Below are positions 50,052-58,053 of a DNA stretch of 64,000 nt, in pieces. The notes under the pieces are model-generated. The model had not been told where the DNA came from. It did not search any database and saw nothing but the letters and a program-made list of their open reading frames with translations. Positions within the stretch are counted from its first letter, which is position 1, and the number at the start of each line of letters is the position of its first letter. The translations under genes and the position numbers were made by a program. Source of the stretch: DATBGO01 sp050011895 (GTDB taxonomy: Bacteria > Actinomycetota > Actinomycetes > Streptosporangiales > Streptosporangiaceae); the NCBI GenBank assembly GCA_050011895.1, contig JBEKIF010000015.1, positions 23,162 through 87,161 of the forward strand, written 5' to 3'.

Positions 50052-50774
50052 GTGCTCGCGAATCGTCCTAGGATGTCGGCTGCCGCGGTGGCCGTCGCTA
50101 CCGTGGCGGTGGCGGCACTCACGGCTTGCAGCGGCTCAGCAGGCTCGTCGCAGTCCGGCTCGTCGCAGTCCGCGGCAGCGCGGCCGGTGGCTGCGACCAT
50201 CGCCGAGATGAGAACCGCGATACGCGCCGCGACCAGCGTGCACCTGACCGGCTCGCTCAGCGGGACCGGCGGCAAGACCGTCGGCCTCAACGTCGGCCTG
50301 ACCCGGTCTGGCCGGTTCTCCGGCACGGTTGCCGAGAACGGGCCGACACTGATGATCATCAACGCTGGTGGCAAGGTCTACATCAAGGCAACTCGTGCCT
50401 TTCTCGCCCAGCTCAACATGCCTGCCGCGGTTTGCTCGCTGATGTGCGGCAAGTATGTAGCGATGTCACCGGCCCAGGGCGATGAGCTTGCGGGTCAGCT
50501 CGACATGGTCCCCCTGCTCCAGTCGATCACCGGCAGGCTGCCGGCCTTTACCAATGCAGGGACCCAGACCATCAACGGGCAGCTTGCCGAGGTGCTGCAC
50601 GGCGCCGATGGGTCCACGCTCGCCGTCGCGGCTACCGGGCAGCCGTATCCGGTCGAGGCCATCTCGCCGCACGACAACCATGGCAGTATCGGCTTCTCCC
50701 AGTGGAACAGCGTGCCGCCGCCGGTCGCGCCGCCCGCCAGCCAGGTGATCGACCTGAGCAAGCTGGGCGGCTGA
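50052..50774 (+). CDS. Predicted LppX/LprG-like lipoprotein (tandem copy 1)
   Basis: A signal peptide with lipobox LTAC (Cys26) gives a lipid-anchored protein. The mature part (SVHLTGSL, LNVGLTRSGRFSGTV, KVYIKATRAFL, SIGFSQWN) has the repeated beta pattern of the LppX_LprAFG family known to carry lipids or lipoglycans. Two Cys (CSLMC) may pair. It starts three bases after the polyprenyl synthase stop; an in-frame ATG at 50073 is an alternative start. Confidence 0.75.
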   Translation: MLANRPRMSAAAVAVATVAVAALTACSGSAGSSQSGSSQSAAARPVAATIAEMRTAIRAATSVHLTGSLSGTGGKTVGLNVGLTRSGRFSGTVAENGPTLMIINAGGKVYIKATRAFLAQLNMPAAVCSLMCGKYVAMSPAQGDELAGQLDMVPLLQSITGRLPAFTNAGTQTINGQLAEVLHGADGSTLAVAATGQPYPVEAISPHDNHGSIGFSQWNSVPPPVAPPASQVIDLSKLGG

Positions 50775-50973
50775 TCCCGCGCCTCGTACCCTGCGCTGAC
50801 TTGCACCAGTGCTTTGCTGCCAGCGCGGTTCCACCGCCAGCGCAGTCCCGGCCTGCGCACGCTCGCCGGCTGAGTGCGTCCGGACAATGCGGCCTTGATC
50901 CGGTTATGTTCTGTTAGCGTGCAATCTGGAATCCCGGCCCGCTGGGCCGGCGCCGGCCTCGGGGCGGGAGAGC

Positions 50974-51669
50974 ATGATCCGGAAGTGGGCGCGTACGCCA
51001 GTCCTGCTGACAACGGCCGCCGTCGTGCTGTCCGGATGTGGTGGTGGCGCGGGACCGCCGGAAACCGCGGGCGCCCAGAGTGCGGCGATCATCGTCAGTC
51101 AGATGAAGACGGCGATGCTCGACGCCACGAGCGTGCACCTGGCCGGGAACCTGCGTAGCGATGGAACCGCCGTCGGGCTGGACATCGCAATGGACCGGTC
51201 AGGTGCATTTTCCGGGTCCATCGACAGCGCCGGGACGCGGCTAGACATCGTCGACACGAGCAAGCGCGTGTATGTCAAGGTGACCAGCGCGTTTCTCAGG
51301 CTCAGCGGCGCCCCGGCCAGCGCCTGTCAGCGAGCCTGCGGCCAGTTCGTGGCGGCCCCCGCTGCCCTGGCGCAGTCGATAGGGGGCGACTTCACGATGG
51401 CGAAGCTGCTGGGAAGCGTTCGCCAGGCGCTGCCTAGCTACGTCAAGTCCGGCAGGACGACGATCGCTGGCCAGCAGGCGCTGATCCTGCACGGATCGGA
51501 CGGCTCCATGCTGTACGTCGCTGCGACCGGCAGCCGGTATCCGCTCCAGGCGATCGCCCCCGAGGCCGGCCATGCGGGCGCGCTCAGTTTCAGCGACTGG
51601 AACGCGGTGCCCGCCATTACCGCCCCGCCGGCCAGCAAGGTAATCAGCATCAGCCAGCTGGTGGGCTGA
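50974..51669 (+). CDS. Predicted LppX/LprG-like lipoprotein (tandem copy 2)
   Basis: It is a paralogue of the preceding gene: lipobox LSGC (Cys22), ATSVHLAGNL, LDIAMDRSGAFSGSI, KRVYVKVTSAFLRL, CQRACGQFV, and the same end (SFSDWNAVP, ASKVISISQLVG). The 199-base gap ahead has TTGATC (50896-50901) and TTAGCG nearby, a possible promoter, and the ATG has GGGCGGGAGAG upstream. The function is not known; lipid or lipoglycan handling is an inference from the family. Confidence 0.75.
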   Translation: MIRKWARTPVLLTTAAVVLSGCGGGAGPPETAGAQSAAIIVSQMKTAMLDATSVHLAGNLRSDGTAVGLDIAMDRSGAFSGSIDSAGTRLDIVDTSKRVYVKVTSAFLRLSGAPASACQRACGQFVAAPAALAQSIGGDFTMAKLLGSVRQALPSYVKSGRTTIAGQQALILHGSDGSMLYVAATGSRYPLQAIAPEAGHAGALSFSDWNAVPAITAPPASKVISISQLVG

Positions 51670-51727
51670 TCGAGGAGCTGTCGTGCGGTCCCGGCTGACG
51701 GCGGCCGCACGCTAGCATTGCTGTGCA

Positions 51728-52594
51728 ATGAGAACCTCTGGGCGCATGGTGAACGATGCGGTCGCGTCCGAGCTCCAGCCGGAGGCCGGCCCGCCAGCAG
51801 CAGCTGCCGATGGCGGAACGGCGCTCAGGAACAGCGATTTCGTGCAGTCCCTGGACCGGGGACTTGCCGTGATCCGGGCCTTCGGTCCGGACCGCGACCG
51901 GCTAAGCCTCAGCGAGGTCGCCCGCGCGACCGGCCTGACCAGGGCAGCGGCGCGCCGGTTCCTGCTGACGCTGGTCAAGCTCGGCTACGTGCGCAGCGAC
52001 GGCAGGGAGTTCTCACTCCGGCCCAGGGTCCTCGAGCTCGGCTATGCCTACCTATCCGGGCTGGCGCTGCCGGAAGTTGCCGCCCCGCATATGGAGGAAC
52101 TCGTGTCCCGGCTGCGCGAGTCGTCCTCGATCTCCGTGCTTGACGGCCATCACGTGGTTTACGTGGTCCGCGTCCCGATGAAGCGGATCATGACGGTGGC
52201 GATCTCGGTGGGCACCAGGTTCCCGGCGTACGCCACCTCCACGGGCCGCGTCCTGCTCGCGGCGATGAGCGAGGACGAGCTGGACCGCTACCTGGCCGAG
52301 GCGGTACTCGACCCGTTCACCAGCCATACGGTCACCGACCCCGGCAGGCTCAGGTCCATCGTCGGCGAGGTGGCGAAGCAGGGCTACGCCATCGTCGATC
52401 AGGAACTCGAGGAAGGCCTGCGGGCGGTGGCCGCGCCGATCCGCGGCGCCGCCGACGTGGGCAACGCGGCGATTAACGTGTCCGCGCACGCCAGCCGCGT
52501 CAGCATCACCACCCTGCGGTCCGAGATACTGCCCGAACTGCTCAAGACGGCGCGGCAGATCGAGGCTGACCTGAAGGCGCAGGGCCCGGCCTGA
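51728..52594 (+). CDS. IclR-family transcriptional regulator (PcaR/PobR subgroup)
   Basis: An N-terminal winged helix-turn-helix (FVQSLDRGLAVIRAFGPD, LSLSEVARATGLTRAAARRFLLTLVKLGYV) is followed by the IclR effector domain (ISVLDGHHVVYVVRVP, FPAYATSTGRVLLA, YAIVDQELEEGLRAVAAPIR). The subgroup usually senses aromatic acids, yet no catabolic genes are adjacent, so the target is open. The ATG at 51728 has no strong ribosome-binding site and follows a TAGCAT, so the message may be nearly leaderless; ATG 51746 is an alternative. Confidence 0.92.
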   Translation: MRTSGRMVNDAVASELQPEAGPPAAAADGGTALRNSDFVQSLDRGLAVIRAFGPDRDRLSLSEVARATGLTRAAARRFLLTLVKLGYVRSDGREFSLRPRVLELGYAYLSGLALPEVAAPHMEELVSRLRESSSISVLDGHHVVYVVRVPMKRIMTVAISVGTRFPAYATSTGRVLLAAMSEDELDRYLAEAVLDPFTSHTVTDPGRLRSIVGEVAKQGYAIVDQELEEGLRAVAAPIRGAADVGNAAINVSAHASRVSITTLRSEILPELLKTARQIEADLKAQGPA

Positions 52595-52685
52595 TCGGTA
52601 GCCGACGCAGCTGGGCTGCCATCCCCGATGGCGGGCCAGCAAGGCGGGGAATCTCGCCCTGCCGCGGACGGTTGTCAAGTTGCGT

Positions 52686-52704
52686 GCGGGCCGGTTCGGC
52701 CCGC
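52686..52704. terminator. Hairpin terminator after the IclR gene
   Basis: GCGGGCCG and CGGCCCGC form a perfect 8-bp stem with a three-base loop, 92 bases past the IclR stop and before msrA. Confidence 0.6.
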
Positions 52705-52766
52705 AGGCCCGCGGCAGGCGCCGGAGGTCAGCGCCGGCCGCGGCCTAGCTCGCTGAGGAGGCGGTC

Positions 52767-53459
52767 GTGGGTGTGTTCGGATTCCACAGGGCGCGGATGA
52801 TCACCGCGGATGAGGCGCTGCGCGGACGGAGCAGGCCGATGGAGGTCCCGGCGCGGCACGAGGTCCTCGGCGGCCCGTTGCAGCCGCCCTATCCGCCGGG
52901 CAGCCAGGTCGCCGAGTTCGCGCTGGGCTGCTTCTGGGGGGCCGAGAAGAAGTTCTGGGAGACCCCGGGGGTGCTCTCCACCGCGGTCGGCTACGAAGGC
53001 GGGTTCACGCCGAATCCCAGCTACGAGGAGGTTTGCACCGGCCGCACCGGGCACGCCGAGGCCGTACGGGTGGTGTTCGACCCGGCCAAGGTCAGCTACC
53101 GTGAGCTGCTCGCCGTGTTCTGGGAGTCCCATGACCCGACACAGGGCATGCGGCAGGGTAACGACACAGGCACCCAGTACCGTTCGGCGATCTTCTATAA
53201 CTCGCCGGCGCAGGAGGCCGAGGCGAGAGACTCACTGACCGCCTACCAGAAGCGGCTGGCCGAAGCCGGATACGGCGAGATCACCACCGAGGTGTCCCCG
53301 GCATCGGACTTCTACTTCGCCGAGGACTACCACCAGCAGTATCTGTCCGGCACTAAAAACCCGAATGGGTACTGCCCCGACCACGGCACGGGCGTGTCCT
53401 GCCCGATCGGGGTGGTCAGGGCGAGCGGCCCGGCCGGACTGCTGAAGGCTGACGGCTGA
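52767..53459 (+). CDS. msrA: Peptide methionine (S)-S-oxide reductase
   Basis: It repairs S-sulfoxides of methionine in proteins. The catalytic Cys is residue 55 in FALGCFWGAEKKFW; TAVGYEGG, GHAEAVRVVFDP and FYFAEDYHQQYL are the other conserved stretches. The C-terminus has two further Cys (NGYCPDHG, VSCPIG), suited to recycling by thioredoxin. GTG start with GAGGAGG ten bases upstream. Confidence 0.96.
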   Translation: MGVFGFHRARMITADEALRGRSRPMEVPARHEVLGGPLQPPYPPGSQVAEFALGCFWGAEKKFWETPGVLSTAVGYEGGFTPNPSYEEVCTGRTGHAEAVRVVFDPAKVSYRELLAVFWESHDPTQGMRQGNDTGTQYRSAIFYNSPAQEAEARDSLTAYQKRLAEAGYGEITTEVSPASDFYFAEDYHQQYLSGTKNPNGYCPDHGTGVSCPIGVVRASGPAGLLKADG

Positions 53460-53578
53460 GTCGTCGGCGGCCGCGCTCGTAGCGCCGCCTATTCCTCGAC
53501 ACCTAAAGTGCTCATCGTCACGCTAAGCATACTCATCGTGGCCGTTTCGGCCTCAGCGGCGGGAATGGCGGCTCGGTG

Positions 53579-54085
53579 CTACTGGCTATCGCCAGCTGGC
53601 TGAGCGGGCTGCAGGTGCTTGCCCTGCATCAGCTTCCAGGCACGGCTGAGCGCGACGCCGAACGCCGCGATCACCAGATAGGTAGCGGTGTACACCTGGC
53701 CGCGATCAGCCGGATCGAAGAGCAGCAGGACGCCGACCACCAGCTGTAACAGATAGATGCCCAGGCCGAGGATCAGGAGCACGATGTGGAGTTCCTGCCT
53801 GGCCACCCGGCGATGCAGCTGGACGGTGCTGACCAGGCTGATCACGGCCATGATCGTGGCGACCTCGCCCAGGTTGGCATGCGGGATGAGCGCGACCATC
53901 GAGACGAAGAAGCTGTCGACCAGGCCGGTGAAGGCCGACCCAGCGAGGGCGCGCCCGCCCGGCGGCGCGTCATCGCTGAAGACCGAGTCCGGCCGCAGGG
54001 CGACGGCGACGAACAACAGCCCGATCAGGACGCCAGCGGCGGCAGTCGCGGCCGTGAAGTATCCCGTGAACTCAGCGGGGACCAT
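53579..54085 (-). CDS. Four-helix membrane protein, function unknown
   Basis: The 168 residues form four to five hydrophobic segments (FTAATAAAGVLIGLLFVAVAL, FTGLVDSFFVSMVALIP, IVLLILGLGIYLLQLVVGVLLLF-like and YLVIAAFGVALS regions) with short polar loops. No known motif is visible. Its start overlaps the end of the methyltransferase gene by 14 bases on the same strand, so they are probably co-expressed. Confidence 0.75.
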   Translation of the reverse strand: MVPAEFTGYFTAATAAAGVLIGLLFVAVALRPDSVFSDDAPPGGRALAGSAFTGLVDSFFVSMVALIPHANLGEVATIMAVISLVSTVQLHRRVARQELHIVLLILGLGIYLLQLVVGVLLLFDPADRGQVYTATYLVIAAFGVALSRAWKLMQGKHLQPAQPAGDSQ

Positions 54086-54941
54086 CGGCTACCGCCCTGC
54101 TGGCCGAGCCGGAGGCGGCTCGCTGGACCGCAAACAGGACGTAGCCGTAGGTGAGGCCCGTCGCCGCCGGGTTCCTGGCCAGCCAGGACCGGGCGACGGT
54201 GGCGGGAAGCTCGATGTGCAGGACCGCCGCGAGCTCGGCCCGGCTCCGAAAACGCAGTTCCGACCGCACCTGGATGCGGACCGCGCCGCGCTCCCGCCAC
54301 CAGGCATCGGCGGCTGCGGCGGTCCGGTCCGGCCCAGTGGCTGAGGCCCCGGCCAGCAGCTCGGCGAACTGGCCCCATCGATGGTCGTTGTCAACTACGA
54401 CGAGGCTCCCGCCCGGCCGCAGCACCCGCATTACCTCGGCGAGCCCGGCGTCGCCGCCTGGCGAGAGGAAATAGGCGAACCTCGCGTGCACCACGTCTGC
54501 CGACCGGGCCGGCAGCGGCAGCCGCTCCGCCGATCCGGCGAGCACCGTGGTCCGCCGCAGCCGTGCTGCCCGCGCCGTCGCGGCGGTGCGGAGCGCCGGA
54601 TCAGGCTCGATCCCGATCACCTCGGCGGCGTTCTCGGCATACCTGCTCAGCCAGAATCCGCTGCCACAGCCCAGGTCCACGAGGGTACGGCCGTCCCAGG
54701 GGACCAGCGCGCGCATGGCCGCAAGGACATGCCCGGCCGAGTCGACCGCCTGATTCTCGACCTCGTAGATGTCTGGATGCCCCCCGATGTTAGGAGCGAA
54801 CTTCCAGTCGGGGAATGCGCTCCGGGCGGCGGCGGCTCCACCGGTCAGGCCGGCACCGGCTGGGCCCGGAGCGCCACCTGGCGCCGCGCCAGGCTGGTCA
54901 CCCGCGGCAGCCCGGATCAGGTCGGCGATCACTGGAGACAT
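54072..54941 (-). CDS. Class I SAM-dependent methyltransferase
   Basis: The Rossmann signature LVDLGCGSGFWLSRYA, the acidic turn VIGIEPDP, ADVVHARFAYFLSPGG and MRVLRPGGSLVVVDND are clear. I start it at ATG 54941; an upstream frame extension would run into the serine hydrolase gene. An Ala/Gly/Pro-rich stretch of ~35 residues precedes the core. The substrate is unknown. Confidence 0.82.
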   Translation of the reverse strand: MSPVIADLIRAAAGDQPGAAPGGAPGPAGAGLTGGAAAARSAFPDWKFAPNIGGHPDIYEVENQAVDSAGHVLAAMRALVPWDGRTLVDLGCGSGFWLSRYAENAAEVIGIEPDPALRTAATARAARLRRTTVLAGSAERLPLPARSADVVHARFAYFLSPGGDAGLAEVMRVLRPGGSLVVVDNDHRWGQFAELLAGASATGPDRTAAAADAWWRERGAVRIQVRSELRFRSRAELAAVLHIELPATVARSWLARNPAATGLTYGYVLFAVQRAASGSASRAVADGPR

Positions 54942-54958
54942 TGTGGCCGGCCAGGCCG

Positions 54959-55981
54959 CTAACCGCCCGCGGAAGCGCCAGCCCGGCGGGCCGGCGGCGC
55001 CGCGATCTGCTCGTCGGGCGTGCCCCACGACGGGGACGGCGCGGACGGCGGGATGACTGCCGTCACTCCCTCGTTCAGGTCACGGTTGATCACTTCCGCG
55101 ACGTCCTGGACCGTGTCGACGCCATAGGGCATGCTCGGGTTATTCGCTGTCAGTACCACGATCAGGTAGTTACGATGGTGGCCAGAGAAGCTTCCGATGC
55201 TGTTGATGTGCCAGTCGTCGCCGGGGTAGGGCAGCCAGCCGTTCTTCACGTGCACCGTGACATCGGCCGGAGCACCTGCGGGCACTCCCCAGCGCTGCGA
55301 CGCGATGACGCGCGCCATCAGCGAGAGCTCATAGGACCGCGAGGCGTAGTCGAGTACCTGGTTCTTGCTGGTCAGCACCTTCAGCAGCAGGATCTGGTCG
55401 TGTGCGGTGATCAAGGTCAGGCCCCAGTAGCCGCCCGGCCCGAGCTTGGTCTGCTTCATCGACGCGAGGTTGAGGAAGTGCTGGAGGCTGGGACGGCCGA
55501 CCTCGGCCCATAGCGCCGAGGCGGCGGCGTTGTCCGACTCGGTGATCATCTCGGTGGCCAGGGTCCGTTGCGCCGAGGTCAGGTACCGGTGCGCTTGCAT
55601 CAGCTTGCGGAGCAGGGCGGCCAGGATGGTTGCCTTGACCACGCTGGCTGAGTAGAAGCGCCGGTCCTGCTGGAGGTCGCAGATCACGCCCTTGACCGTG
55701 TCGTCGACCTTCAGCCCGACAACGGAGGAACGGCCGCTCAGTGCGGCCAGGATGCCGCGCGAGATCCGGGCCGCCAGCTGGGGATGAGCGCCCGACCAGC
55801 AGATCATGCCCGCGGTGTCGGCGGCCTTCCCGGTGCGAGATGCCGTTGCCGTTGCCCCCGTCGTCGTCACTGCTGCCGTGCTGGTGGCTGCAGTGGCGGC
55901 GGCCATCGGCGTGACCGGGGCCAGGGCAATCGTTAGGCCTAGCGCAAGTCCGGTGCGCCGAAGGTAGCTGCCTGCTCTCAC
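54959..55981 (-). CDS. Secreted serine hydrolase of the beta-lactamase/PBP fold
   Basis: A signal peptide (residues 1-32) precedes a Thr/Ala-rich spacer and the catalytic domain: SVVK (Ser113, Lys116), SDN (149-151) in TESDNAAAS, and KNG in VHVKNGW, which replaces the usual KTG/KSG. HDQILLLKVL and SYELSLMARVI fit the class A beta-lactamase-like group. No Glu in the expected omega-loop ExxLN form is evident, so a cell-wall or peptide hydrolase rather than a resistance enzyme is likely. Confidence 0.82.
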   Translation of the reverse strand: MRAGSYLRRTGLALGLTIALAPVTPMAAATAATSTAAVTTTGATATASRTGKAADTAGMICWSGAHPQLAARISRGILAALSGRSSVVGLKVDDTVKGVICDLQQDRRFYSASVVKATILAALLRKLMQAHRYLTSAQRTLATEMITESDNAAASALWAEVGRPSLQHFLNLASMKQTKLGPGGYWGLTLITAHDQILLLKVLTSKNQVLDYASRSYELSLMARVIASQRWGVPAGAPADVTVHVKNGWLPYPGDDWHINSIGSFSGHHRNYLIVVLTANNPSMPYGVDTVQDVAEVINRDLNEGVTAVIPPSAPSPSWGTPDEQIAAPPARRAGASAGG

Positions 55982-56026
55982 GAAGTCACCCCTGTTCTCG
56001 ACGGGCGCGACCGCGCCAAGGGTTAA

Positions 56027-56095
56027 GACGGCTGGCCCAGCCGTCCGGTTGGCGAGAGCGCCGGCAGCTGATTCCAGGCGGCGAGCTGCCGGCGC
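56027..56095. repeat. Two further perfect inverted repeats upstream of the serine hydrolase gene
   Basis: GACGGCTGG (56027-56035) pairs with CCAGCCGTC (56037-56045), and GCGCCGGCAGCT (56058-56069) pairs with AGCTGCCGGCGC (56084-56095). On the minus strand they lie in the leader of the serine hydrolase gene, after the crotonase terminator. Confidence 0.7.
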
Positions 56096-56140
56096 GTTCA
56101 GCAGCTGATCGCTCCACCTCGGCGGGGCTGAACCGGGTGG

Positions 56141-56171
56141 CGCCGAAGCTGCGATTGAGGCAGCTTCGGCG
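56141..56171 (-). terminator. Hairpin terminator of the crotonase/kor transcript
   Basis: A perfect 12-bp stem (56141-56152 with 56160-56171) has a seven-base loop, beginning two bases past the crotonase stop on the minus strand. Confidence 0.8.
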
Positions 56172-56172
56172 G

Positions 56173-56937
56173 CTAGGCGGGCGCGCCGCCCCGGCCGGCG
56201 CCACCGCGGAACCGCGACACGCCCGCAAGTAGCGCGGCATCAGCCAGGGCGGCTTGTCCGTGGCGGAACTCATTGGCCATCGCCTCGCCGCCGGAGAGTG
56301 ACACCCCCTCCCGCGCGGACTGCCGGTCACTGCGCAGGCAGCCCTGGGGCAGGATGGCTAGCTCAAGGGCCAGCTTCTCGGCTGCCGCCCGGGCGCTGCC
56401 ATGCGGTACAACGCGGTTAACCAGGCCCATCTGGCCGGCCTCAGCGGCGGATATGGCGCGCCCGGTGAGAATCAGGTCCAGTGCCCTGCCGAGTCCGACG
56501 ATACGTGGCAGCCGGACCGTGCCGCCGTCGATGAGCGGCACGCCCCAGCGCCTGCAGAATACGCCGAGGACAGCGTCCTCCTCGGCGACCCGCAGGTCGC
56601 ACCAGAGGGCGAGCTCAAGACCGCCCGCGACGGCGTGTCCTGAGATCGCCGCGATCACCGGCTTCGATAGTTCCATCCTGGTGGGGCCCATCGGCCCGGC
56701 GCCATCGGGTCTGACCGCGTTGGCGTCCGGGGTGCCCATCGCCTTGAGGTCGGCTCCGGCGCAGAACGTGCCGCCAGCGCCGAACAGCACCGCGACCGAC
56801 GCGTCCGGGTCAGCGTCGAAATCGGCGAATGCCTCGGCGAGCGCGGCTGCGGTCGGGCCGTTGACCGCGTTGCGCACCTCGGGCCGGTCGAGGATGACGG
56901 TGGTGACCGGCCCGCTGCGCTCGACGTGCAGTGGCAT
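56173..56937 (-). CDS. Enoyl-CoA hydratase/isomerase (crotonase) family protein
   Basis: The 254-residue crotonase fold has GTFCAGADLKAMG for the first oxyanion loop and AISGHAVAGGLELALWCDLRVAEE for the second; the catalytic Glu position is occupied by Asp/Gly residues in GVPLIDGGTVRLPRIVG, where DGG replaces the common E-G/E form. The C-terminus ends in a Gly/Arg-rich tail. It follows korB by six bases on the same strand. The acyl-CoA substrate is not evident. Confidence 0.88.
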   Translation of the reverse strand: MPLHVERSGPVTTVILDRPEVRNAVNGPTAAALAEAFADFDADPDASVAVLFGAGGTFCAGADLKAMGTPDANAVRPDGAGPMGPTRMELSKPVIAAISGHAVAGGLELALWCDLRVAEEDAVLGVFCRRWGVPLIDGGTVRLPRIVGLGRALDLILTGRAISAAEAGQMGLVNRVVPHGSARAAAEKLALELAILPQGCLRSDRQSAREGVSLSGGEAMANEFRHGQAALADAALLAGVSRFRGGAGRGGAPA

Positions 56938-56943
56938 CGGCAG

Positions 56944-58053
56944 CTATCCGACCTGCCAGGTGTCGCTGCCGGCCAGCAGGGCGGCCAGGTCGCCGTCACC
57001 CTGCTGCACGCGGGCGGACTCGATCTGGGCCGACATCAGCTCGTCATAGCTGTGCCTCGGCGCCTGCCGGAACACGCCGATCGGCGTATGCGCGAAGTCT
57101 GAGCTGTCCAGCCGTGACAGCGCGAACGCGTACGAGGGATCGGCGGCGTGCGCGTCATGCGTCAGCAGCGTATCGGGATCGCATCCGGCGGCGTCGACCG
57201 CCTCGAGGCTGCCGTGGCGGCTGAACCGCAAGCCCTTGCTGTCGTCCGGGCCGAATCGGACCTGCGCGCCATGCTCGAGCCTGATCAGGTGCTGGTCCCG
57301 CGCTCCGGGCTCCGTCACGGGTGCGAACGCCTCGTCGTTGTAGATCGGGCAGTTCTGGTAGATCTCGACGAAAGCGGTCCCCTTGTGGTCGGCCGCCGCT
57401 CGCAGCACCCCGGTCAGGTGCTTGCGGTCGGAGTCGATGGTCCGTGCGACGAAGCTGGCCTCGGCGCCGAGCGCCAGGGATACCGGATTGAAGGGCGTGT
57501 CCAGGGACCCGAACGGGGTGGACTTAGTGACCTTGCCCTGTTCCGACGTGGGTGAGTACTGGCCCTTGGTCAGCCCGTATATCCGGTTGTTGAACAGCAG
57601 GATCTTGATGTTGACGTTCCTGCGCAGGGCGTGGATCACGTGGTTACCGCCGATCGACAACGCGTCGCCGTCACCGGTGATCACCCAGACTGACAAATCG
57701 GGGCGGGAGGCGGCGAGCCCGGTTGCGATCGCGGGCGCGCGGCCGTGGATCGAGTGCATCCCGTAGCTGTTGACGTAGTAGGGCAGTCGGGACGAGCAGC
57801 CGATGCCGGAGATGATGGCCAGGTTCTCCCGCGGGATTTCCAGCTCAGGCAGGAACGCCTGGAACGCGGCCAGGATGGCGTAGTCGCCGCATCCGGGGCA
57901 CCAGCGAACTTCCTGATCGGACTTGAAATCCCTGGTGGCCAGCTTCTCGTCGGCCTTCGGTACTAGGGCGAGCGACGCGAACCTGTGCGGGTCGACGGCG
58001 TGTTCCGCGCCGTCACCCGCCGCGCCTCGGCCCGCAGCGGGCAAATCAGACAT
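56944..58053 (-). CDS. korB: 2-oxoacid:ferredoxin oxidoreductase subunit beta
   Basis: This subunit binds thiamine diphosphate: WCPGCGDYAIL, GIGCSSRLPYY, and GDGDALSIGGNHVIHALRRN with NNRIYGLTKGQYSPTS. The CxxC plus one later Cys are ligands for the iron-sulfur cluster. It oxidises a 2-oxoacid, most probably 2-oxoglutarate, to the acyl-CoA with ferredoxin as acceptor, and so replaces or supplements the 2-oxoglutarate dehydrogenase of the citric acid cycle. Its start overlaps the korA stop by eight bases. Confidence 0.95.
   Translation of the reverse strand: MSDLPAAGRGAAGDGAEHAVDPHRFASLALVPKADEKLATRDFKSDQEVRWCPGCGDYAILAAFQAFLPELEIPRENLAIISGIGCSSRLPYYVNSYGMHSIHGRAPAIATGLAASRPDLSVWVITGDGDALSIGGNHVIHALRRNVNIKILLFNNRIYGLTKGQYSPTSEQGKVTKSTPFGSLDTPFNPVSLALGAEASFVARTIDSDRKHLTGVLRAAADHKGTAFVEIYQNCPIYNDEAFAPVTEPGARDQHLIRLEHGAQVRFGPDDSKGLRFSRHGSLEAVDAAGCDPDTLLTHDAHAADPSYAFALSRLDSSDFAHTPIGVFRQAPRHSYDELMSAQIESARVQQGDGDLAALLAGSDTWQVG

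Noticed and set aside
53540..53552. Terminator between msrA and the convergent membrane-protein gene
   Set aside because: The GGCCG/CGGCC stem is only five base pairs, too weak to call.
54959..55981. Antibiotic-resistance beta-lactamase
   Set aside because: It has the SVVK, SDN and KNG motifs but no clear omega-loop Glu, and the fold is shared by many cell-wall hydrolases.
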